A stretch of 6,967 nt of DNA. It comes from Desulfocicer vacuolatum DSM 3385 (GTDB lineage Bacteria > Desulfobacterota > Desulfobacteria > Desulfobacterales > SURF-7). The stretch lies in the NCBI GenBank assembly GCA_945870015.1, contig CAMBQS010000184.1:1-6967 (forward strand). Reading direction: 5' to 3'. The position numbers and the translations under genes are program-made. The notes beneath the pieces are model-generated. The model did not search any database. It had not been told where the DNA came from and worked only from the letters and a program-made list of their open reading frames with translations. Shown here one piece after another: positions 1 to 6,048 of this stretch. How positions within the stretch are numbered: the first letter of the stretch is position 1; every line of letters begins with the position of its first letter.

Positions 1-932
1 ATTTCGACGATATTCCGGTCATCAACGGGCCGGGTAAAGCTTGGCCAGCCGGTTCCGGAATCATACTTGTCTGTTGAACTGAAAAGCGGTTCGCCGGAAA
101 CAATATCAACATAGAGTCCCTCTTTTTTATTGTCCCAGTAAGGGTTGTCAAAGGGGGGTTCCGTACCGTTTTTCTGGGTAACTTCATATTCAAGAGGGGA
201 CAGCGATTTCCGGATCGTTTCATCATCCGGTTTTGAATAGGCGGATCGGACAGCTTCCGCAGTTTTGGAATGGGATGCTTTTTTTTCTGTCCTGTTTCCC
301 CAGGCGGTTTGAATAAATTGATCCCTTCCGGATCGATATCTGTAAAAATTGTATCGAACCGGATTTTTCCTGTAATAATCCTGGTGATATTCTTCTGCCT
401 CATAAAAAGCGGTAAAGGGAAGGATTCCCGTAACAATGGGTTTATGAAATACACCGGAGCCTTCCAGCGCTGTTTTGGATTCTTCTGCAATCTGCTGCTG
501 AACTTCAGAGTGATAAAAAACAGCAGACCGGTATTGGGAACCACGGTCTACAAACTGGCCTCCTGGATCGGTTGGATCAATATGTTTCCAGAATACATTG
601 AGCAGTTCTTTGTATGTGATTGTATCGGCATCATATCGAATCTGTACTGCTTCGAGGTGGGAGGTCTTTCCAGAGGAAACCTCCTCATAGGTGGGATTTT
701 TTTCCTTACCACCGGAAAAGCCTGAAATAACGCTGATCACGCCTTTTAATTTTTCAAAATCCGATTCCGTGCACCAGAAACAACCGCCTGCAAATGTTGC
801 TGTTTCAATATTTGGTTTTGATTTTTGATTATCCATTTTATTGGTCTCCGCATGGATGAATGACTGGATTGAATATATTCCGGAAATACCGGCAGATAAT
901 ATCAACAGGATCATGAAGACTCGGGTTTTCAT
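1..932 (-). CDS. msrAB: Peptide methionine sulfoxide reductase MsrA/MsrB fusion, exported, C-terminus cut by window edge
   Basis: Read on the minus strand from the ATG at 932-930, the frame stays open for 310 codons to the window edge. Residues 1-30 look like a signal peptide: basic MKTR, a hydrophobic stretch, and a possible cleavage site after FIHA. The MsrA domain spans about 43-200. It has the catalytic motif GGCFWC (Cys51 nucleophile), the segment HIDPTDPGGQFVDRGSQYRS at 117-136, and EEYHQDYY at 180-187. MsrA reduces methionine-S-sulfoxide. From about 236 an MsrB domain begins, with GLYVDIVSGEPLFSS and then DSGTGWPSF at 291-299; it reduces the R epimer. Its catalytic cysteine near the C-terminus lies outside the window. 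The usual zinc CxxC before GxxLF is absent (VDIVSG instead), as in PilB-type fusions. A good Shine-Dalgarno (AAGGAG) lies 7 bases upstream. An internal ATG at codon 33 could yield a cytoplasmic form, but the signal sequence and ribosome site favour the first start. Confidence 0.93.
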   Translation of the reverse strand, partial: MKTRVFMILLILSAGISGIYSIQSFIHAETNKMDNQKSKPNIETATFAGGCFWCTESDFEKLKGVISVISGFSGGKEKNPTYEEVSSGKTSHLEAVQIRYDADTITYKELLNVFWKHIDPTDPGGQFVDRGSQYRSAVFYHSEVQQQIAEESKTALEGSGVFHKPIVTGILPFTAFYEAEEYHQDYYRKNPVRYNFYRYRSGRDQFIQTAWGNRTEKKASHSKTAEAVRSAYSKPDDETIRKSLSPLEYEVTQKNGTEPPFDNPYWDNKKEGLYVDIVSGEPLFSSTDKYDSGTGWPSFTRPVDDRNIVE

Positions 933-988
933 GGTGGGTCTCCTTATCATTTCTCCATAAGAATTAGTTTTGATACAGTTATGCTTTC

Positions 989-1016
989 AGAGTAAGCCCG
1001 GAAATGGTATTGTCAA
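989..1016 (-). promoter_or_regulatory. Possible sigma70-type promoter for msrAB
   Basis: On the minus strand a perfect -35 hexamer TTGACA (1016-1011) is followed after 16 bases by a poor -10, TACTCT (994-989, three of six consensus bases). It lies about 57 bases upstream of the msrAB start, a sensible distance. The weak -10 keeps this tentative. No other convincing element was seen in the 933-1111 gap, including on the strand reading into yceH. Confidence 0.27.
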
Positions 1017-1111
1017 GGAGAGAAGAAATGACTCGACATCGATCCTGTTCTTGGTTTTTGATGTAACCGGGAAATGAAAAACATGCCAAATCATATGACA
1101 AGGATGACAGA

Positions 1112-1777
1112 ATGGACTATTCAATCAATGAATTAGAGGCCCGGATTGTAGGGGTGTTGATCGAAAAACAGATGACCACTCCGGATTATTATCCCCTGAC
1201 CCTGAATGCCCTGGTAAATGGGTGCAATCAGAAATCCAACCGGTATCCAATAAAAATCTGGAGTGAGACCGAAGTGGAAGGCGCCCTGCAAAGCCTCCGG
1301 GAGAAACATCTGGTCTGGCAGGTGAAAACCCATGGAAGCCGGGCAGCAAAATTTGAACACAACATGAAGGAGGTTGTTGATTTTTCAACAAGTGAACTGG
1401 GTATCCTCTGTGTATTGCTCCTGAGAGGTTCCCAGACAGTCGGTGAGTTGAAATCAAGAACAACCCGGATGGTGGAGTTCCATGGACTGCCTGCGGTTGA
1501 GCATACATTGCAGAAGTTGATAAATCATGAAAAGGGCCCGTTTGTGGAAAAACGGATGCGCATGCCCGGTCAGAAAGAATGCCGGTATGCACAGCGATTC
1601 TGCATTGTTGAACAGGAGGAATGGGATTCAGAGTCGGAATCCTCCTCCCCTGAAAAAATGGCGATGGCTGCGGATACTGAACGGATGGATCAACTGGAAG
1701 AAAAAGTAAATCAGCTTGAAACAGAACTGATGGAACTGAAATTAAATTTTGCAGAATTTCGAAAACAGTTTGAGTAG
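1112..1777 (+). CDS. yceH: UPF0502 (DUF480) family protein, YceH-like
   Basis: This 221-residue protein matches the YceH/UPF0502 family in length (about 215 in E. coli) and in signature motifs. They are an N-terminal LEARIVGVLIEKQMTTPDYYPLTLN stretch (residues 8-32), then NGCNQKSNR at 36-44, a GSRAAKFEH motif at 75-83, and a second winged-helix-like unit from about 92 (ELGILCVLLLRGSQTVGELKSR). The family is built from two winged-helix domains and suggests nucleic-acid or regulatory binding, but its biochemical role is not established. An acidic/serine linker (171-180) leads to a C-terminal coiled coil at about 190-216 with leucines in heptad register (MDQLEEKVNQLETELMELK), consistent with oligomerisation. 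Start choice: ATG with AAGGA seven bases upstream; no alternative in-frame start is better. The gene is divergent from msrAB, convergent with the acyl-CoA synthetase gene, and apparently monocistronic. Confidence 0.92.
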   Translation: MDYSINELEARIVGVLIEKQMTTPDYYPLTLNALVNGCNQKSNRYPIKIWSETEVEGALQSLREKHLVWQVKTHGSRAAKFEHNMKEVVDFSTSELGILCVLLLRGSQTVGELKSRTTRMVEFHGLPAVEHTLQKLINHEKGPFVEKRMRMPGQKECRYAQRFCIVEQEEWDSESESSSPEKMAMAADTERMDQLEEKVNQLETELMELKLNFAEFRKQFE

Positions 1778-1785
1778 AAAGAGAA

Positions 1786-1828
1786 CCCCCGGTTGGCCGG
1801 GAATCAAGGCACAACCGGGGGGTATTTT
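1786..1828 (+). terminator. Rho-independent terminator after yceH
   Basis: Eight bases after the yceH stop, a 10-bp perfect stem CCCCCGGTTG (1786-1795) pairs with CAACCGGGGG (1812-1821) around a 16-base loop. It is followed by GTATTTT. The stem is strong and GC-rich; the T tract is short. On the opposite strand no T-run follows the hairpin, so it serves mainly the plus strand. Confidence 0.75.
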
Positions 1829-1831
1829 AAA

Positions 1832-1862
1832 ACAATTGTTCAACCCGGTAAGACAGGGTTGA
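1832..1862 (-). terminator. Weak terminator candidate for the acyl-CoA synthetase gene
   Basis: A 7-bp stem, TCAACCC (1840-1846) with GGGTTGA (1856-1862), encloses a 9-base loop. It begins 14 bases downstream of the minus-strand synthetase stop. Read on the minus strand it is followed by ACAATTGTTTT, an interrupted T-rich tail. The terminator function is inferred; transcripts may also end at the stronger hairpin beyond. Confidence 0.4.
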
Positions 1863-1876
1863 TATTAAAAAACAGG

Positions 1877-3646
1877 CTAGTACATACTCTTGATCTCTTT
1901 TGCGTATTTTTCATTGACGATTCTTCGTTTCATTTTCATGGTGGGTGTGAGTTCACCACCTTCAACCGTAAACTCCTCCGGAAGAATGACAAATTTCTTG
2001 ATGGTCTGCACACGGGCAAAGGTTGAATTGACTTCATCCACCTGTTTTTGCAGATAGGCTCTGAATTTTTCGCATTTTGCGGCAGATGCGGAATCCTTTG
2101 CACTACTTCCCGCTCTCGCTGCTTCTGCCACGATTTTTTCCGGATCCAGGGTGAACAAGGCGGTCATATACTTCTGTTTGTCCCCGATCACGGCAACCTG
2201 ATTGATAACCGGGATCGCTTTGAGCTTGCCTTCCAATACCTGTGGCGGGATGTTTTCGCCGCCTGCGGTGATGATCAGTTCTTTTTTTCGGTCGGTAATT
2301 TTGAGAAATCCTTTTTCATCAATAATCCCCACATCACCGGAATGCAGCCATCCTTTGTTATCAAGTGTTTCTTTTGTTGCGGCTTCATTTTTAAAATAGC
2401 CTTTGAAAACATGGCGTCCTCGCATGAGTACCTCTCCATCCTCAGCAATGGAGATTTCGGCGCCGGGCATGACCGGTCCGGCCCATCCGGTCCGGTATTT
2501 AAACGGCTCAGGAAGAGATACGGTTGCGGGTCCGGTACACTCGCTCATTCCATATACTTCGGTAACAGGTATATTCAGGCTCATGAAATATTCCAGCGTA
2601 TCCATGTTGATCGGCGCAGCCGTTGAGATGAAGATCCGGCATCGATCCAGACCGAGTTTGTTGCGAACCTTGGAATAGACTACCTTCTGGGCCAGGTTAA
2701 AGAGAGGAGGCATGGGTTTGTCCTCCTGGAAGGCGTAGCCGGCGATTTTTCCTTTCTTTTTGGCCCAGGCGGCGATTTTTTGCAGCAGCCAGGGGTTGCT
2801 GGCTCCGGCAGCCAGCATTTTGGCCTGTATTTTTTCCCATACACGGGGAACGCCGACAAAAATAGTCGGCCGGACTTCCGTCAGATTTTCACCGAGTTTA
2901 TCCAGGCTTTCCGCAAACCAGGTGGTTGCACCCATATTGATGGGGCCATGGAGGCTGACCGCTTGTTCTGCAATATGGCTGAGGGGAAGATAGCTGATGA
3001 TCTGATCTTCGGAGTTTCCCTTTACCGTTGAGATCACCTGATTGGCAGTCCAGGTAATATTGTCATGGGTGATCATGACTCCCTTGGGGTTTCCGGTTGT
3101 ACCGGATGTGTAGATCAGTGTACAGCAATCGTCCGGGTTTTGGGATTTGATCCGTTTATCCAGTTCGGATTGCGGAATTTTTTCCGCAAGCTTGGGCAGT
3201 TCTTTCCAGGAATAGACCTGATCGTCACTGTCGGAACCATTCATCAGGACAATGGCCTTCAGGTCAGGCAAACGGTCCCGGATCTCCTTGAATTTCTTCA
3301 ACTGTTCGGCGTTTTCAACAACAGCGATGTTCGCTTCACTGTGTTCAGCGATGTAGTGACACTGTTCCGGAGTGTTGGTCGTGTATATGCCGCCAGGTAC
3401 GGCTCCTGCGAAAATGGCGGCCAGATCGCTGATAAACCATTGGGGGCAGTTGTTGCCCAGTATGCTTACGGCTTTTCCTTTTTCCAGTCCAAGGGCCATG
3501 AATGCCCGTGCGGTGACCAGCACCTGATCATAATAGCTTTTCCATGTCGTTTCTTCCCAGTTACCGTCTACCTTGTACTTTAATGCGACTTTTCCGCCGA
3601 ATTTGTCCACAGTGTTTTTCATGACTTCCATTACAGTCTTTTTCAT
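1877..3646 (-). CDS. Long-chain fatty-acid--CoA ligase (AMP-forming acyl-CoA synthetase), bubblegum-like
   Basis: This 589-residue ANL-superfamily enzyme activates a fatty acid with ATP to an acyl-adenylate and transfers it to CoA. It feeds beta-oxidation or lipid synthesis at the cytoplasmic face of the membrane. Motifs in order: the ATP/phosphate loop YTSGTTGNPKG (179-189); YLPLSHIAEQ (219-228); the adenine-binding VYGMSECTGP (364-373); GWLHSGDVG (432-440) with the ribose-binding Asp438; the hinge TDRKKELI (451-458); and a C-terminal lysine-rich ELTPTMKMKRR (565-575) expected to hold the catalytic lysine. The segment GIYTTNTPEQCHYIAEHSEA near 86-105 resembles the ACSBG (bubblegum) branch, and the absence of membrane segments fits a soluble or peripheral enzyme. 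Chain-length preference cannot be read from sequence. The start is supported by AGGAGGAG about 8 bases upstream. The gene is monocistronic here, convergent with yceH and divergent from the oxidoreductase cluster. Confidence 0.94.
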   Translation of the reverse strand: MKKTVMEVMKNTVDKFGGKVALKYKVDGNWEETTWKSYYDQVLVTARAFMALGLEKGKAVSILGNNCPQWFISDLAAIFAGAVPGGIYTTNTPEQCHYIAEHSEANIAVVENAEQLKKFKEIRDRLPDLKAIVLMNGSDSDDQVYSWKELPKLAEKIPQSELDKRIKSQNPDDCCTLIYTSGTTGNPKGVMITHDNITWTANQVISTVKGNSEDQIISYLPLSHIAEQAVSLHGPINMGATTWFAESLDKLGENLTEVRPTIFVGVPRVWEKIQAKMLAAGASNPWLLQKIAAWAKKKGKIAGYAFQEDKPMPPLFNLAQKVVYSKVRNKLGLDRCRIFISTAAPINMDTLEYFMSLNIPVTEVYGMSECTGPATVSLPEPFKYRTGWAGPVMPGAEISIAEDGEVLMRGRHVFKGYFKNEAATKETLDNKGWLHSGDVGIIDEKGFLKITDRKKELIITAGGENIPPQVLEGKLKAIPVINQVAVIGDKQKYMTALFTLDPEKIVAEAARAGSSAKDSASAAKCEKFRAYLQKQVDEVNSTFARVQTIKKFVILPEEFTVEGGELTPTMKMKRRIVNEKYAKEIKSMY

Positions 3647-3721
3647 GGTTTTTCTCCTCCTGCGCTTGATAGATAATTAAGAAAAAAACGAAATTGGCCT
3701 TCTATATCGATTTGAAATTAT

Positions 3722-3750
3722 TCTATATGTAAAACAAATTGGAAATGCAA
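3722..3750 (-). promoter_or_regulatory. Predicted sigma70-type promoter for the acyl-CoA synthetase gene
   Basis: On the minus strand TTGCAT (3750-3745) and TATAGA (3727-3722) are separated by exactly 17 bases, each close to consensus. This places the transcript start near 3715 and gives a leader of about 70 bases before the ATG at 3646. It is a sequence match only. Confidence 0.4.
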
Positions 3751-3779
3751 GCAACAATTGAAGAATTTGTGATAGATTG

Positions 3780-3807
3780 TTGCAGTTTTTTCCAGAGTCT
3801 GTAAAAT
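3780..3807 (+). promoter_or_regulatory. Predicted sigma70-type promoter for the oxidoreductase-darP cluster
   Basis: TTGCAG (3780-3785), a 16-base spacer and TAAAAT (3802-3807) lie about 60 bases upstream of the TTG start at 3867. Downstream, between the -10 and the ribosome site, are short near-repeats of seven bases (ATCGCAA, ATCGCAG, ATCCAAG, 3818-3838). The AT-rich divergent gap 3647-3866 holds no other gene that I can see. Confidence 0.38.
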
Positions 3808-3866
3808 AGTGTAAAAGATCGCAAATCGCAGATCCAAGTCATAGATCAAAAAGGGGGGTATGGTTT

Positions 3867-4970
3867 TTGGGTAAACATCTTGTTCTGGCCGGTGGCGGGC
3901 ATGCGCATCTGGTCACCCTTGCCAACATGAAACAGATTGTCCGGGAGGGTCACCGGGTTACGGTGATCGGGCCATCCCCATACCACTATTATTCAGGTAT
4001 GGGGCCTGGAATGCTGGGCGGTACCTACCTGCCGGAGGAGATCCGCTTTTCGACAAAGCAGCAGGTTGAAAAGAATGGAGGGGTATTTCTTCAGGACAGG
4101 ATTCAGCGGGTGATTCCGGATAAACGGCAGGTAGAACTGGAAAAAGGTGCGGCTGTAAGCTATGATGTGATTTCATTTAACATCGGAAGTGATGTATCTC
4201 AGGATATTGTTACCCGGAACAACGGCGATATTTACACGGTCAAACCCATTGAAAAGCTGGCGGAAGCAAAAAATCGAATTCACGAAATCTTATCTGAAAA
4301 ACAGGCGGTGATTGATATTATCGGCGGGGGGCCGACATCTGCGGAGATCGCAGGAAATATCCGGCAGATCGGTCAGCATCAGGGAGGGCATATCCCGAAA
4401 ATCCGGATTTTTTCCAGCCGGGAATTCATGCCCCGTTTTTCAGAAAGGGTGCGATTGCTGGTCCGGAACTCCCTGATGAAAAGAGGAATTGAATTCCATG
4501 AAAACAGTTCTGTCCAAAAGGTTGAAACCGGAAAAATCGTATTGTCTTCCGGCGAGGTGTATGAGCCGGATCTGATTTTTCTGGCAACCGGTGTCAAACC
4601 ATCTCCCATTTTTCAGCAATCCGGACTCCCGGTTGGGCCCGATGGCGGGCTTCTGGTGAATCGATATCTGCAAAGCAAGGCATATCCGGAAATTTTCGGG
4701 GGAGGGGATTGTATTTTTTTTGAAGAAGCATATCTTGATAAAGTGGGTGTATATGCTGTCCGGGAAAATCCGGTTCTGTACCATAACCTTTTTGCGGCAC
4801 TTTCCGGCCGTCCTTTGAAATCGTTTGAACCGGGAGGAGATTATCTGTTGATATTCAATATGGGAGGCGGAACCGGGGTGCTTCAGAAAAAGTGGTTTAC
4901 CTTGCATGGAAAAATCGCTTTTATCCTGAAGGATTATATTGACCGGAAATTCATGAAGCGATTTCAATAA
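3867..4970 (+). CDS. FAD-dependent pyridine nucleotide oxidoreductase, NDH-2-like, similar to the SelD N-terminal domain family
   Basis: This 367-residue two-dinucleotide-fold flavoprotein has an N-terminal FAD-binding Rossmann motif LVLAGGGHAHL (5-15). Then come YYSGMGPGMLGG (41-52), a second NAD(P)H-binding motif IIGGGPTSAEIAG (151-163), LATGVKP (239-245) and the FAD-contacting GGGDC (278-282). The only cysteine is Cys282, so there is no redox-active CxxxxC pair and no sulfide:quinone-reductase cysteine pair; a type II NADH dehydrogenase-like electron transfer is more likely. The opening, the PYHYYSGMGPGML segment and the ending KDYIDRKFMKRFQ closely resemble the oxidoreductase domain fused ahead of selenophosphate synthase SelD in some bacteria. 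Here it stands alone with no SelD domain. Substrate and acceptor are unknown. The start is TTG: a GGGGGG purine run lies 8 bases upstream, no ATG or GTG is in frame nearby, and a later start would remove the FAD motif. It heads a cluster with darP 31 bases downstream. Confidence 0.87.
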   Translation: MGKHLVLAGGGHAHLVTLANMKQIVREGHRVTVIGPSPYHYYSGMGPGMLGGTYLPEEIRFSTKQQVEKNGGVFLQDRIQRVIPDKRQVELEKGAAVSYDVISFNIGSDVSQDIVTRNNGDIYTVKPIEKLAEAKNRIHEILSEKQAVIDIIGGGPTSAEIAGNIRQIGQHQGGHIPKIRIFSSREFMPRFSERVRLLVRNSLMKRGIEFHENSSVQKVETGKIVLSSGEVYEPDLIFLATGVKPSPIFQQSGLPVGPDGGLLVNRYLQSKAYPEIFGGGDCIFFEEAYLDKVGVYAVRENPVLYHNLFAALSGRPLKSFEPGGDYLLIFNMGGGTGVLQKKWFTLHGKIAFILKDYIDRKFMKRFQ

Positions 4971-5001
4971 TGTTACAACGGACGATACAGGGATCAAAAA
5001 C

Positions 5002-5484
5002 GTGGAACCAAAAAGCAGGACAGAGAAGAAAAAAGACGCCCATCTGCTTCAGGAGCTTGGGGAAAAACTGATAACGCTTTCATCTCAGCAGATTTTGACC
5101 ATCGGTCTTCCGGAGGAACTGCTGAAAGAGATACAACTTGCTAAAATCCTTACAAAACATGGGGCATATCGAAGGCAGATACAGCATATCGGAGCCTTGA
5201 TGCGCGAGTTTGATCCGGAGCCAATTCTACAGGCCGTGAAAATGATCGAGCAGGGAGACTATAAAAAGTCCAGGGATTTTCATCAGATCGAATCCTGGCG
5301 CGATGAACTCATCAATGGAAATGAATCCCTGCTGGAAGATATTTTTGTCAATTTTCCGGGTGCAGAACGGCAGCGGCTGTCCCAACTGGTGCGGAGCGCA
5401 CAGAAGGAAAAAATAAAAAACAGATCCAAAAAGTCAGCCCGGAATCTTTTTGCCTATCTGAGGCAGCTTCAGGATACAAAATGA
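5002..5484 (+). CDS. darP: Ribosome maturation factor DarP / YjgA family (DUF615)
   Basis: This 160-residue, helix-rich basic protein matches the YjgA/DarP family along its length. DarP associates with late 50S ribosomal precursors and aids 23S peptidyl-transferase-centre maturation in E. coli. Recognisable blocks are a Lys/Arg-rich start (KSRTEKKKDAHLLQELGEKL, 4-23), the family core AKILTKHGAYRRQIQHIGAL (47-66), FHQIESWRDELING (93-106), and the strongly conserved C-terminal region containing RQRLSQLVRSAQKEK (123-137) and KKSARNLFAYLRQL (143-156). It is shorter than the E. coli protein (183 residues) because the acidic N-terminal extension is missing. The start is GTG with AGGG nine bases upstream; no in-frame ATG is near. 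It lies 31 bases after the oxidoreductase gene and 3 bases before the next, so co-transcription is likely. An ATG overlapping the oxidoreductase stop (4970) is in another frame and is not this gene's start. Confidence 0.9.
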   Translation: MEPKSRTEKKKDAHLLQELGEKLITLSSQQILTIGLPEELLKEIQLAKILTKHGAYRRQIQHIGALMREFDPEPILQAVKMIEQGDYKKSRDFHQIESWRDELINGNESLLEDIFVNFPGAERQRLSQLVRSAQKEKIKNRSKKSARNLFAYLRQLQDTK

Positions 5485-5487
5485 GGA

Positions 5488-5892
5488 ATGAAAATGATGC
5501 CATTACAAATTGAATTTCCATCCAGGGTTACGATTGCCATGAAGACGGACAAGGCAGCCCCATTGTCCGGGAAACCGGAACAGCCAATCCATTTTGATTT
5601 TATCTGGGGCATAGGATTGAACGGGCTGACTGATTTTGAGCTGGCGTTGTTGAAAAAAAAACAGGGGGAGAACGTATCCTTTACCCTTCATCCGGAAACC
5701 GTTCACGGGATCTTCGAACACCTTGCCGCTCATGTTTTGCCCCTTTGCCGGTCCATTGGGGAAATCTGTGTTACCGCATGGATTGAAAAAATTGAATCTG
5801 TCGGCAATCGGGATGTTGTGAAGGCCATTGCCGGACTCAAGGAAGGCGGCGGCTGTGGCTGTGGAGGCGATGGCGGATGCGGTTGCCATTGA
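5488..5892 (+). CDS. Small protein with Cys/Gly-rich C-terminal metal-binding-like tail, possibly FKBP/SlyD-like
   Basis: This 134-residue protein has no function I can assign firmly. Residues 34-85 (PIHFDFIWGIGL, then DFELALLKKKQGENVSFTLHPE) have the rhythm of an FKBP-type prolyl isomerase of the SlyD branch: strand, glycine turn, an FExALLxxKxGE segment and a PE turn. However, the insert-in-flap domain and most active-site aromatics are not evident. The C-terminus, after a short helix NRDVVKAIAGLKE (107-119), is GGGCGCGGDGGCGCH: four cysteines (123, 125, 131, 133) plus a terminal histidine. This resembles the Cys/His metal-binding tail of SlyD, so nickel, zinc or copper binding is plausible. 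Two more cysteines are at 87 and 94. There is no signal peptide, so it should be cytoplasmic. The ATG at 5488 sits directly against GAGGA (5483-5487); the third-codon ATG at 5494 has better spacing (6 bases) and may be the true start. It follows darP by 3 bases. Confidence 0.8.
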   Translation: MKMMPLQIEFPSRVTIAMKTDKAAPLSGKPEQPIHFDFIWGIGLNGLTDFELALLKKKQGENVSFTLHPETVHGIFEHLAAHVLPLCRSIGEICVTAWIEKIESVGNRDVVKAIAGLKEGGGCGCGGDGGCGCH

Positions 5893-5934
5893 GATCCGTC
5901 AATCCGGATACGAACGATATGCAGCACACCCAAA

Positions 5935-5955
5935 TCTGCGACAGGTTGTCGCAGA
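5935..5955. repeat. Perfect 9-bp inverted repeat with 3-base spacer between the Cys-tail gene and the ompA-like gene
   Basis: TCTGCGACA (5935-5943) and TGTCGCAGA (5947-5955) are exact reverse complements around GGT, forming a 21-base palindromic element. No T-run follows on either strand, so it is not a classical intrinsic terminator. It could be a transcript-end stabilising hairpin for the upstream cluster, or an operator upstream of the ompA-like gene, whose start is 94 bases downstream. The rest of the 5893-6048 gap is AT-rich, especially 5985-6048, and holds no gene or clear promoter I can support. Confidence 0.6.
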
Positions 5956-6048
5956 ACTTCATTGGGAGCATAATTTATTGATGGTGAAGAAAAAAACAAA
6001 TCATCGTCACTTTAAATAAAGAATAAAATCAAATATAAAGGAGAACCC

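Noticed and set aside
270..725. Open frame of 151 codons on the plus strand
   Set aside because: It lies wholly antisense to the msrAB coding frame, which carries clear catalytic motifs. Its translation shows no recognisable domain.
1125..1814. Open frame of 229 codons on the minus strand
   Set aside because: It is antisense to yceH and runs through its terminator hairpin. The composition is rich in Pro, Ser and His with no motifs, typical of a shadow frame.
2048..3583. Several plus-strand open frames inside the acyl-CoA synthetase gene
   Set aside because: The minus-strand frame encodes every expected ANL motif in order. The plus-strand translations are cysteine- and phenylalanine-rich without family resemblance.
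4440..4997. Open frame of 185 codons on the minus strand
   Set aside because: It is antisense to the C-terminal half of the oxidoreductase, whose conserved motifs fix the coding strand.
4970..5050. ATG overlapping the oxidoreductase stop codon (TAATG) as an alternative darP start
   Set aside because: It is in a different frame from darP and would need a frameshift. The GTG at 5002 gives the intact family N-terminus.
5828..6019. Small plus-strand open frame of 63 codons overlapping the Cys-tail gene
   Set aside because: The first third is the Cys/Gly codon repeat read in another frame, giving Ala/Val runs. There is no ribosome site of note and no motif.
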